A stretch of DNA of 64,000 bases. Source: Streptomyces noursei. Its GTDB lineage: Bacteria; Actinomycetota; Actinomycetes; Streptomycetales; Streptomycetaceae. The stretch spans positions 6,758,001 through 6,822,000 of the forward strand of contig NZ_CP070326.1 in the NCBI RefSeq assembly GCF_016917755.1. Reading direction: 5' to 3'. The notes under the pieces were generated by a model, which made no database searches, was not told the DNA's origin, and saw only the letters and a list, made by a program, of their open reading frames with translations. The position numbers and the translations under genes were made by a program. Below, in pieces: positions 33,744-41,629 of the stretch (position 1 is its first letter; the number at the start of each line of letters is the position of its first letter).

Positions 33744-35516
33744 CTAGCCAAGGAGTCCGCTGCCGTCGGGTATCTCCACCCAGCGGCGGGGTGGGCCGGT
33801 CACCGGTGCCGGGTCCGTCACCCGCAGGCCGGCCGTGGCGGCGGCGTACCCCAGCTCGTTCGCGCCGTACATGCCCTTCGGCCGGGACCAGCTCCAGAAG
33901 CGGTAGTGCCAGTGCCCCTCGGGCTCGTCCCCGTACGGTGGGAGGCCGATCTCCTCGGTTAGCGCGGTGCGGCCGTCGCGGGAGAGGGTGCCGAAGGTGC
34001 CGCCGGCGGGGTTGACGTACAGGCCGTAGGCGGCGGTGCCGACGGAGAGGGCGTCCAGCAGCCGGTCGGTGCTCAGCAGGTACGAGGACGGTTGGCGCAG
34101 CACACAGCCGCCGGGCACCCCCGTCACCCCCACCCGGCGGTGGGACTCCTCGGCGTCGTGCGCGTCGAAGCCGTAGGGGCCGGTGGCGTCGGGGTCCGCG
34201 TCGGCGTCCGGGGCGAGCACCGGGCAGTCGCGCGGGTCCCGGCCCAGCCGCCGGACCGCCTCCGCCTCGTCGATCCCCACCACGAACGCCACCGAGGCGC
34301 CGTCGGTGTGCGCTCCCCGGAACACCGCCGCCTGCTCGTCCGCCGCCCGCTGCGCGGCGCGCTCCTCGGGCGTCAGCGGCACCGCTCCCGGCAGACCGGC
34401 GAACAGCGGGGCCAGGGCACAGGTCAGCGCCAGACGGCCGGGGGAGCGGCCGGCGACCTGCGGGCTCCAGGCGTCGGCGCCGGCCTGCAGCAGCAGCGCG
34501 GCGTTCTCCTCGGCGCCGTGGCAGACGGCGTGCCACAGCGGGGTGCAGCCCTGTGCGTCCGGTGCGTCCACCGCTGCGCCGCGGTCGAGGAGTGCGGCGA
34601 CGGACTCGGGGGAGCCGTGGGCCGCGGCCAGGTGCAGCGGGGTCTCCTGGGGGTGGCCCGGCACGAGGGCCTGCGGATCGGCGCCGTTGGCCAGCCGGGC
34701 CAGCACCAGCGCGGTGTCCCGCCAGTGGAACGGGGCCAGCAGCTCCCAGTCGCCGCGCGCGGGGTGCGGGTCGGGCGGGGACCACGGCTGCGGCTCGGAC
34801 TCGGGCGGCGGGGCCAGGATCTCCGCCGGGCCCGGGCCGGCGGTGAGGAACCCCCGCGATTCCTCACCCGTCGTCGGTGGGGCAGGTGGGGCAGGTGGGG
34901 CAGGTGGGGCAGGTGGGGCAGGTGGGGCCGGTGGGGCGGCGTCCGGCCAGATCTCCAGCGCCTCGCCGGCCGCCGCCCGCAGCGGCCCGGCGTCGAAGAC
35001 CGTCACCGTCTCGGGGACCTGCTCGTCCGGCCACTCGACCACGAGTTGGGTGGCGCCGGCGGGCGGCAACTGCGAGAGGTGCAGCTCCAGTTCGTAGTGG
35101 AAGGCGCCGCCGGAGCCGCCGCCCAGCCGCAGCGTCGGGTGCGGCGGCCCGGCCGTCGGCAGTGGCGCGCCGTCGAGCGTGGTGACCTTCCGCCCGTCGG
35201 CCAGCAGCAGTCCGCAGCGCAGCGCCCCGTCGCGCGGCCCGCCGTACGGCGAGGTCCGGCCGCCGGGTCGGATCCGTCGCAGGAAGAGCGACAGCCGCAT
35301 CGTCACCGACCGCGGCCAGACCTCCCAGCCGGTGAGCACGATCCGCACGTCCGGGCCGGCGCCGGCCTCGGCGACCTGCGGGAGCCGCGCCGGGACGAAC
35401 CAGTGCGAGGGCGCGAACTCCTCGTCCTCCGCGGGCGCGTAGGCGCGCAACTCCAAGGTCTCGTCAGGGGGTTCGGGTGGGGGAGGGGACGCGGGCAGAC
35501 CGTCGAAGAAGCTCAT
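33744..35516 (-). CDS. Ankyrin-repeat protein
   Basis: A 590-residue cytoplasmic protein. The N-terminal 190 residues have no domain I recognise. A Pro/Ala linker with six APP units (about residues 194-211) leads to ankyrin repeats around residues 255-350 (PLHLAAAHGSPESVAALLDRGA and TPLWHAVCHGAEENAALLLQAGA are clear). The C-terminal 200 residues contain WHYRFWSWSRPKGMYGANELGYA and are otherwise unassigned. Ankyrin repeats mediate protein binding; no target is evident. Downstream of the luciferase-like gene on the same strand with 60 bp between, so the two may be cotranscribed. Confidence 0.86.
   Translation of the reverse strand: MSFFDGLPASPPPPEPPDETLELRAYAPAEDEEFAPSHWFVPARLPQVAEAGAGPDVRIVLTGWEVWPRSVTMRLSLFLRRIRPGGRTSPYGGPRDGALRCGLLLADGRKVTTLDGAPLPTAGPPHPTLRLGGGSGGAFHYELELHLSQLPPAGATQLVVEWPDEQVPETVTVFDAGPLRAAAGEALEIWPDAAPPAPPAPPAPPAPPAPPAPPTTGEESRGFLTAGPGPAEILAPPPESEPQPWSPPDPHPARGDWELLAPFHWRDTALVLARLANGADPQALVPGHPQETPLHLAAAHGSPESVAALLDRGAAVDAPDAQGCTPLWHAVCHGAEENAALLLQAGADAWSPQVAGRSPGRLALTCALAPLFAGLPGAVPLTPEERAAQRAADEQAAVFRGAHTDGASVAFVVGIDEAEAVRRLGRDPRDCPVLAPDADADPDATGPYGFDAHDAEESHRRVGVTGVPGGCVLRQPSSYLLSTDRLLDALSVGTAAYGLYVNPAGGTFGTLSRDGRTALTEEIGLPPYGDEPEGHWHYRFWSWSRPKGMYGANELGYAAATAGLRVTDPAPVTGPPRRWVEIPDGSGLLG
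34876..34938. repeat. 9-bp tandem repeat encoding APP units
   Basis: GGTGGGGCA is repeated about six times and encodes consecutive Ala-Pro-Pro on the minus strand. Perfect units make this a likely length-variable microsatellite within the linker of the ankyrin protein. Confidence 0.85.
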
Positions 35517-35576
35517 GCATCGATCGTGGCACCCGGCACTGACAATCGGCGTGCCGCGCGCGCCGCCCGGCGCGCG

Positions 35577-36581
35577 TCACTCCGTCAGCCGCGGCAGCAC
35601 CTTCTCCGCGAACAGCCGCAGCGACCGCCATCCCTCCTCGACGGGCATCCCGCCGCACAGCGGATGCAGGATCAACGTGCCCCGGGCGCCGTCCTCTTGG
35701 GCCAGTTCGACGCAGTCGTCCGGCGTGACGATCCGGTACACGCCCTCCGCGCGCAGCGCCGCGGCGTCCCGCGCGGCGGAGCGCACCGCGGAGCGGCTCC
35801 CGGTGGACTGCCACGCCGCGTACCGCTGCGCCTCGTACAGCAGGTGGTCGCCGTGCTCGGCCCAACTCCGGTCCGGATCCTCGGAGATGTGCAGCAGACA
35901 GGTGCGCGGCGGCGGTTGGAGCACCCAGCCGTCGGTGCCGGCGGCGGCGCACTGCTCGTGGTAGTAGCGCTCCAGCTCCGGCAGGTGGGCGCTGGGGAAG
36001 AGCGGCAGTCCCAAGCGGGCCGCGCGCCGGGCCGCGGGCCGCGAGGCGCCCCCGACGAGCAGCGGCGGATGCGGCCGGGAGTACGGGCGCGGGGTGACCT
36101 GGACCGTGCGCCCCTGGTAGGTGAACGGTTCGCCGGTCCAGGCGTTGAGCAGTGTTTGCAGCACCTCGTCCTGGAGGGCGCCGCGGTCGCGCCACTCCTT
36201 GCCGTGTGCCGCGTACTCCTCGGGCCGGTAACCGAGACCGGCGACGGTGACCAGCCGGCCGCCGCCGAGCAGATCGAGCACCGCGATGTCCTCGGCCAGC
36301 CGCAGCGGGTCGTGCAGGGGGGTGATCAGGGCGGAGACGGTGACGCCGATCCGGCGGGTGGTGCCGAGGACGGCGCCCGCGAAGGCGAGCGGGGAGGGCA
36401 TCCAGCCGTTGTCGGTGGCGTGGTGCTCCTCGGTCTGGATCATGCCCAGGCCGTGCTCGTCGGCGTACCGGGCCATCTCGACGGCGGCCCGGTAGCGGGC
36501 GGAGAGGTCCGCGGGCGCGGCCGGTGGTCCGGCGAGGTTGATGCGCAGGACCGTGGTGGGTGCGGTGGTGCCGGCAGACAT
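35577..36581 (-). CDS. Luciferase-like (LLM-class) flavin/F420-dependent oxidoreductase
   Basis: A 334-residue TIM-barrel protein of the bacterial luciferase superfamily. TEEHHATDNGWMPSPLAFAGAVLG near residue 50 and RLAEDIAVLDLLGGGRLVTVAGLGYRPEEYAAHG near residue 95 are the conserved cofactor-side segments. Members use FMN or F420; which applies cannot be settled from sequence, although cofC in this window shows that the cell makes F420. Substrate unknown. The Shine-Dalgarno AAGGGG lies within one arm of a 14-bp hairpin just before the ATG. Confidence 0.87.
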   Translation of the reverse strand: MSAGTTAPTTVLRINLAGPPAAPADLSARYRAAVEMARYADEHGLGMIQTEEHHATDNGWMPSPLAFAGAVLGTTRRIGVTVSALITPLHDPLRLAEDIAVLDLLGGGRLVTVAGLGYRPEEYAAHGKEWRDRGALQDEVLQTLLNAWTGEPFTYQGRTVQVTPRPYSRPHPPLLVGGASRPAARRAARLGLPLFPSAHLPELERYYHEQCAAAGTDGWVLQPPPRTCLLHISEDPDRSWAEHGDHLLYEAQRYAAWQSTGSRSAVRSAARDAAALRAEGVYRIVTPDDCVELAQEDGARGTLILHPLCGGMPVEEGWRSLRLFAEKVLPRLTE

Positions 36582-36585
36582 GGCA

Positions 36586-36620
36586 GGTCCCCTTCGCCAG
36601 AGCAGGTGGCGAAGGGGACC
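36586..36620 (-). promoter_or_regulatory. Hairpin that sequesters the ribosome site of the luciferase-like gene
   Basis: Arms 36586-36599 and 36607-36620 are perfect 14-bp complements around a 7-nt loop. Read on the minus strand, the second arm contains GAAGGGGACC and ends 4 nt before the ATG at 36581, so the Shine-Dalgarno sequence is paired. It may also end transcription of the upstream permease gene. Confidence 0.7.
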
Positions 36621-36673
36621 GTAGCTGACGATACGTCAGACCGCCAGGTTCATGGTCGGGAACCGGCCGCGGG

Positions 36674-38167
36674 TCAGCCGACCTCGACGGTCGCCGGCTC
36701 CTCGTCGACCTCGGGGGCCGGCGCCGCGGCGGGGGTCTCCGGGGCGGCAGGCAGGACCGCGAAGATCACCGCGGCGATCAGGATGGTGGCCGCCCAGCCC
36801 AGGCCGTTCTCGCCGATCCAGGTGCCGGCCAGCGGGCCGGTGAACCACTGCACCTTGGTGAAGCACAGGCCCGCGACCAGCGCGACCGCCCAGGCCGTCA
36901 TGGCCTGCCAGCAGAAGCCGCCCTTGTACCAGTAGCGGCTGGTCCGGTCGATGTTCATCAGGCTCTCCGCGTGGTAGCGGACCGCCTTCTTGCGGCGGCG
37001 GAGCATGTCGATGGCGTAGACGCCGATCCAGGCGGAGAAGGAGACCGCGAGCAGCGTCAGGAAGGCGATGAACTGGCCCACGAAGTCCTTGGCCACCAGC
37101 ATCATGAACAGCCCGCCGATCAGGCTGATCGCGGCGTTGATGCTGACCGCCAGGGCGCGCGGCAGCTTGACGCCCATGGTCTGCGCGGTGAAGCCCGCGG
37201 AGTACATCGACAGGCTGTTGATCAGCATCATGCCGATCAGCGCGGTGATCAGGTACGGGATCGCGATGGCCGACGGCAGCACCTGGCCCAGGAAGGACAT
37301 CGGGTCGGTGTTCTGGTTGGCCAGCTCCGGGTTGGAGACGGCCATCACGCCGCCCATGACCACCATCGGGACCAGCACCAGGGCGGCACCCGAGACGGTG
37401 GTGCCGACGATCTTCTTGCCGGAGGCGGAGTGCGGCAGGTAGCGCGCGAAGTCCGGACCGGTGGGCACCCAGCTGAGACCGCCGGCCGCGATGGTGCCGA
37501 TGCCCGCGATCATCATGGCGCCGCTGCCCGGCGACTTGGCGAAGATGGCGCCCCACGGCATCTCGACGATCAGGTAGACCAGGACGACGACGCTGATGAG
37601 GCTGAAGAGGTACGTGGAGTACTTGTTGCAGACGTTGAGCGCCTTGCGGCCCATGCCGCTCACCAGGAAGGTGCAGGCGACGAAGCCCAGCAGGGTCACC
37701 ACGACCAGCACGTTGTTGGTCTTGATGCCGAACACCAGGCGGAGCACGGTCAGGATCGCGTAGGCGCCGCTGACCGCGTTGATCGTCTCCCAGCCGAAGC
37801 GGGCGACCCACAGGATCGCGCCCGGGAAGTAGTTGCCGCGCACGCCGAAGGCGGCCCGGGAGAGCATCGCGCCCGGCGCGCCGCCCCACTTCCCGGAGAC
37901 CGACAGCAGGCCGACGATGCCGAACGAGATGGTCGACGCGATCGCGGCGACCACCAGTACCTGCCAGAAGTTCAGACCGTTGTTGATCACCAGCGAGGCG
38001 CCCATGGTGAGCAGCAGCACGCTGATGTTGGCGGCCACCCAGGTCGGGAAGAGCTCGCGGACCCGGCCCCGGCGTTCGTGGTCGGGAACCGGCTCGATTC
38101 CGCGGGTCTCGACGGCGCCGTCGACTTCTGGGGTGGACGTGGGTGCGGACGTGGTGCTGGTGCCCAT
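36674..38167 (-). CDS. NCS1-family nucleobase/cytosine permease
   Basis: A 497-residue transporter with about 12 hydrophobic helices. ELFPTWVAANISVLLLTMGASL at residues 39-60 is the usual start of NCS1 nucleobase-cation symporters, and GGAPGAMLSRAAFGVRGNYFPG near residue 95 and LSWVPTGPDFARYLP near residue 240 are typical of the cytosine-purine permease branch. The C-terminal tail is acidic and Pro/Ala-rich. Substrate could be cytosine, purine, allantoin or a pyrimidine vitamin precursor. It lies 92 bp upstream of the luciferase-like gene. Confidence 0.9.
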   Translation of the reverse strand: MGTSTTSAPTSTPEVDGAVETRGIEPVPDHERRGRVRELFPTWVAANISVLLLTMGASLVINNGLNFWQVLVVAAIASTISFGIVGLLSVSGKWGGAPGAMLSRAAFGVRGNYFPGAILWVARFGWETINAVSGAYAILTVLRLVFGIKTNNVLVVVTLLGFVACTFLVSGMGRKALNVCNKYSTYLFSLISVVVLVYLIVEMPWGAIFAKSPGSGAMMIAGIGTIAAGGLSWVPTGPDFARYLPHSASGKKIVGTTVSGAALVLVPMVVMGGVMAVSNPELANQNTDPMSFLGQVLPSAIAIPYLITALIGMMLINSLSMYSAGFTAQTMGVKLPRALAVSINAAISLIGGLFMMLVAKDFVGQFIAFLTLLAVSFSAWIGVYAIDMLRRRKKAVRYHAESLMNIDRTSRYWYKGGFCWQAMTAWAVALVAGLCFTKVQWFTGPLAGTWIGENGLGWAATILIAAVIFAVLPAAPETPAAAPAPEVDEEPATVEVG

Positions 38168-38300
38168 GGGTGCGGCCGTCTCCGTGCGGGGGTCTGGGGG
38201 GCACCCCCCGGGGAGGAGGTGCAGGCAGCGGCTGTGGTGCCTGGCCAGAAAGTGGTTGCCAGGACTCTACGCGCGTTGCGCAGCCGTCCACCATCGTACT

Positions 38301-38335
38301 TTGGTCCAACTTCTACTGGTCCGCCCCCTTGGACC
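38301..38335. promoter_or_regulatory. Repeated TGGTCC / GGACC motifs upstream of the permease
   Basis: TTGGTCCAA (38301-38309, a near-palindrome), TGGTCC (38317-38322) and TTGGACC (38329-38335) cluster in the 435-bp gap 38168-38602 ahead of the permease start. GGTCC and GGACC form an inverted repeat around 8 bp. Possible operator for a regulator of the permease; the rest of the gap shows a G6/C6 palindrome near 38193 and no gene. Confidence 0.35.
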
Positions 38336-38602
38336 CCTTGACGATGACACGGAATCGGCGATCCTGTCGATGGATCCAGTCACACCACCCTGATCAGGAC
38401 ATACAAGACGTGATGGACTGCCTGGCAGGCGAACCGGAGACTCCCCTTCCGTACTTGCCGACGGTTCCGCACCCCGCGCGGAGCCCGTCGGAGAGATGCA
38501 TGTCTCGTTTGAGCGCCGTTGGCCGGCCACCGTCCGGACGCCGAACGGCGGGATAACGACGCCCCGGGCATGAGGCATCGGAATTGGTGCAAGGTGATCC
38601 CG

Positions 38603-38845
38603 ATGAACGACAGCGACCACCCGCAGGAGGCCGATGTGTCCGGCATGACGTGTCAGTGGTGCCAGGGCACCGGCTATGTGTCCCAGGCCCTGGCCTACGC
38701 CCCCGGCGTCGATCCGTTCAGGGGCCCCTACGAGACCGTCCAGCGGGCCGGCGAGTGCCGGCACTGCCGGGGGTCGGGGACATACGACTCGCACCGCGAC
38801 CCCACGCTGGAGCGCTGGCGCCCGGAGGAGCGCAGGGAGTCCTGA
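38603..38845 (+). CDS. Small protein with two DnaJ-type CxxCxG zinc motifs
   Basis: An 80-residue protein. CQWCQGTGYV (from residue 17) and CRHCRGSGTY (from residue 53) are two CxxCxGxG repeats like those of the DnaJ cysteine-rich domain, where two such repeats bind one zinc. No J-domain is present. AAGGTGA lies 5 bp before ATG 38603; a longer frame from 38519 lacks conservation features. It precedes ftsY. Function unknown; a small zinc-binding or chaperone-accessory protein is inference. Confidence 0.83.
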   Translation: MNDSDHPQEADVSGMTCQWCQGTGYVSQALAYAPGVDPFRGPYETVQRAGECRHCRGSGTYDSHRDPTLERWRPEERRES

Positions 38846-38879
38846 GGAGGAGCACCGAGGAGCCCCGGGAGCCGGGGCG

Positions 38880-38935
38880 GCCCCACCGGGACCCGGGGCG
38901 GAACCCCGCGCGCGTGCGGCCGTCCCCGGTGGGGC
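38880..38935. terminator. Composite GC hairpin before ftsY
   Basis: GCCCCACCGGGAC (38880-38892) pairs with GTCCCCGGTGGGGC (38922-38935) with one bulged base, and the loop contains a further CGGGG/CCCCG stem. Likely terminates the small zinc-protein transcript. Confidence 0.5.
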
Positions 38936-38956
38936 GTGGCTGATACTGGAGGGGTT

Positions 38957-40192
38957 ATGGAAACCGTCATCCTTGCTGTAGTCATCGCCGTGGTCGTGCT
39001 CGGCGCGATCAGCGGGCTCGTCGTCAGCGGCCGCAAGAAGAAGCAGCTGCCGCCGCCCCCGCCGGCCACCCCCAAGCCCTCCGTCACCGCGCCCCCCGCC
39101 GAACCGCAGGTCGGCGAGGAGGCCGAGACCCCGCGCGACGAAGAACGTCGCACCATCGAAGAAGTCGAGCTGCCCGTCGCCGAGGCCCCCGCGGCCGAGG
39201 CCGAGGCGCCCGTCGCCGAGCCGGAGGCGCCCGCGGCGCCCGCCGTCGAGGTCCCCGAGCCGACCGCCGGCCGCCTGGTCCGGCTGCGCGCCCGCCTCGC
39301 CCGCTCCCAGAACACCCTCGGCAAGGGCCTGCTGACCCTGCTGTCCCGCGAACACCTCGACGAGGACACCTGGGAGGAGATCGAGGACACCCTCCTCACC
39401 GCCGACGTCGGCGTCGCCCCCACCCAGGAACTGGTCGAGCGGCTCCGCGAGCGGGTCAAGGTGCTCGGCACCCGCACCCCCGAAGAGCTGCGCCGGCTGC
39501 TCCGCGAGGAGCTGCTCGCGCTCATCGGCACCGACACCGACCGCACCGTGCACACCGCCAACGGCATCGGCAACGGCGGCGACGAGATCCCCGGCGTCGT
39601 GCTGGTCGTCGGCGTCAACGGCACCGGCAAGACCACCACCACCGGCAAGCTCGCCCGCGTCCTGGTCGCCGACGGCAAGTCCGTGGTGCTCGGCGCGGCC
39701 GACACCTTCCGTGCCGCCGCCGCCGACCAGCTCCAGACCTGGGGCGAGCGGGTCGGGGCCCGTACGGTCCGCGGCCCCGAGGGCGGCGACCCGGCGTCCA
39801 TCGCCTTCGACGCGGTCAAGGAGGGCATCGCCGAGTCCGCCGATGTTGTCCTGATCGACACCGCCGGCCGGCTGCACACCAAGACCGGCCTGATGGACGA
39901 GCTGGGCAAGGTCAAGCGCGTCGTCGAGAAGCACGGCCCGGTCGGCGAGGTGCTGCTCGTCCTCGACGCCACCACCGGTCAGAACGGCCTGGTGCAGGCG
40001 CGGGTCTTCGCCGAGGTCGTGGACATCACCGGCGTGGTGCTCACCAAGCTCGACGGCACCGCCAAGGGCGGCATCATCATCGCCGTCCAGCGCGAACTGG
40101 GCGTTCCGGTCAAGCTGGTCGGCCTGGGCGAGGGCCCGGACGACCTGGCGCCGTTCGAGCCCGAGGCGTTCGTGGACGCACTGATCGACTGA
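38957..40192 (+). CDS. ftsY: Signal recognition particle receptor FtsY
   Basis: A 411-residue GTPase that docks SRP-ribosome complexes at the membrane. Residues 3-22 (a hydrophobic ILAVVIAVVVLGAI stretch) form a true N-terminal membrane anchor, as in other actinobacterial FtsY. A Pro/Glu/Ala-rich acidic linker (about 30-105) precedes the NG domain with G1 GVNGTGKTTTTGKLA, DTFRAAAADQL, G3 DTAGRLHTK and G4 TKLDGTAKGG. GGAGGGG lies 5 bp before the ATG. Its partner ffh is encoded about 7.5 kb downstream. Confidence 0.96.
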   Translation: METVILAVVIAVVVLGAISGLVVSGRKKKQLPPPPPATPKPSVTAPPAEPQVGEEAETPRDEERRTIEEVELPVAEAPAAEAEAPVAEPEAPAAPAVEVPEPTAGRLVRLRARLARSQNTLGKGLLTLLSREHLDEDTWEEIEDTLLTADVGVAPTQELVERLRERVKVLGTRTPEELRRLLREELLALIGTDTDRTVHTANGIGNGGDEIPGVVLVVGVNGTGKTTTTGKLARVLVADGKSVVLGAADTFRAAAADQLQTWGERVGARTVRGPEGGDPASIAFDAVKEGIAESADVVLIDTAGRLHTKTGLMDELGKVKRVVEKHGPVGEVLLVLDATTGQNGLVQARVFAEVVDITGVVLTKLDGTAKGGIIIAVQRELGVPVKLVGLGEGPDDLAPFEPEAFVDALID

Positions 40193-40221
40193 CCGGCCGG
40201 CTGAGCCAGCGGCACGGCATG

Positions 40222-40274
40222 ACGGCGGCGGCCCCCGCCACCCGCGGACGACGGGTGACGGGGGCCGCCGCCGT
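40222..40274. terminator. Terminator between ftsY and the prim-pol-like gene
   Basis: A perfect 16-bp outer stem (40222-40237 with 40259-40274) plus an inner CACCCG/CGGGTG stem, followed by TTTCCCC. It lies in a convergent gap. Confidence 0.87.
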
Positions 40275-40449
40275 TTCCCCGGGACCTGTCGTCACCTTCC
40301 GGCTGCCCCGGTCGGAGCGCCCGCGGCGCACGGATCAGGCCAAGCCGGCGGGCCGGCGCCGCCCGTGCAGACATCCGGCCAATGCGGAACGGCGCCGCAC
40401 CGGCCCGCGCGGCAGGCGGTGGGCCGACGACGAAACGATTTGCCCTCGT

Positions 40450-41151
40450 TCAGCGGACCGGCAGCCCGGCCGGGGCGACGGCCGCCCGGCCCGCCGCCCG
40501 GTTGCACACATACGCCAGCGCCCCCAGCAGCAGCCGGGCCTGCGGCGGCCGGCCGGCGGTGTCCAGGGTCGGCGGGCGCAGCCAGCGCATCGGCCCCAGA
40601 CCGCCGAAGTCGGACGGCGGCGCGGTGATGTGGTCGCCGGGGCCCAGTGGGCGAAGGTCCAGATCCGCGTCGTCCCACCCCATGCGGTAGAGGAGGTCGG
40701 GGAGCGCCGCGGCCGCCCCCGGGGCGACGAAGAACAGCGCGCGCCCGGTGGGCGCGGCGGCCACCGGTCCCAGCGGCAGGCCCATCCGCTCCAGCCGCAC
40801 CAGCGCGCCCCGGCCCGCGTCCTCCGGCACGTCGAGGATGTCGAAGGTGTGGCCCACCGGGAGCAGCACCGCCGCGCCCGGCGTCTCGGCCCAGGCGGCC
40901 AGCGCCTTCTCCAGCGTCGCGCCGGCCGCCAGCTCCCGGCCGAAGGAGAGCGGATGGGCGCCCGGGGACGGGCAGTCCGGGACACCGCACGAACACTCCG
41001 TCCGGCCGCCGGCCCGGACCGCGCGGGCCCCCGGGACGACGTCCCACCCCCACAGCCCCGTGTACTCCGCCACCGCGGTGCCCTCGGCCGAGCGGACGCG
41101 GCGGCGCGACCCGGAACGGAGGTCCAGGATGCCGCCGATCGTGAAACCCAT
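40450..41151 (-). CDS. Bifunctional DNA primase/polymerase-domain protein
   Basis: A 233-residue protein resembling the N-terminal archaeo-eukaryotic primase (prim-pol) domain. Hints are WGWDVVPGARAV, the CSCGVPDCPSPGAHPL Cys/His cluster and HITAPPSDFGGLGPMRWLRPP. It is conserved next to nsdA in Streptomyces. Acidic metal residues are less clear than in active polymerases, so activity is uncertain. I chose the ATG at 41151 with GGAGGGGG just upstream; the longer frame to 41346 runs into the intergenic region. It diverges from nsdA. Confidence 0.82.
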   Translation of the reverse strand: MGFTIGGILDLRSGSRRRVRSAEGTAVAEYTGLWGWDVVPGARAVRAGGRTECSCGVPDCPSPGAHPLSFGRELAAGATLEKALAAWAETPGAAVLLPVGHTFDILDVPEDAGRGALVRLERMGLPLGPVAAAPTGRALFFVAPGAAAALPDLLYRMGWDDADLDLRPLGPGDHITAPPSDFGGLGPMRWLRPPTLDTAGRPPQARLLLGALAYVCNRAAGRAAVAPAGLPVR

Positions 41152-41410
41152 GCCCCCTCCAACGGGTGGCGCGTACGAGTGGTTACGAGTCGGGGAGTTG
41201 ACGAGGAGACGGTTCTTCACGCTGGTGTTCACGCTCCGTCGGCGGTCCGCGGTGCCGGTGGTGTCGCGTCGTATGTCGGGTGGTGCGATGCGGTGTGCAC
41301 GCCCTGGCGCGCTCCGCTCCGCCTCTCCCCGTACGACCTGTGTCAAGTCAATCGCGAGAGCCGGTCGGGGAGTTCCATCGAAGGGGTGGCGAATGGTGGC
41401 GTTTCCGCAA

Positions 41411-41440
41411 TCGACCTCCCGACGGGCGTGATCGTAGGAT
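41411..41440 (+). promoter_or_regulatory. Promoter candidate for nsdA
   Basis: TCGACC (41411-41416) and TAGGAT (41435-41440) are 18 bp apart in the 478-bp gap 41152-41629, which holds no gene. TAGGAT is a common housekeeping -10 in Streptomyces. Confidence 0.4.
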
Positions 41441-41629
41441 TACTTTCGGTGCACGAACCCGGAGAGGCACCCTTCGCACTGGTATGCCGGTGGCAACGTC
41501 CGTGCGGGCGGCGGCCGGAGGTGTGGCCGGATTCCGCGGTCGGGTAGATGTAGCGCGGAACGGGCGCCGCAACAGGCGGCATCCTGTGGGGGATTCGCGG
41601 ACGAGCGCTATCGGAATGGGGGCATCCCT

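Noticed and set aside
36586..36620. A known metabolite riboswitch ahead of the luciferase-like gene
   Set aside because: Only a simple hairpin is present; I find no conserved core of TPP, purine, FMN, cobalamin or SAM riboswitches.
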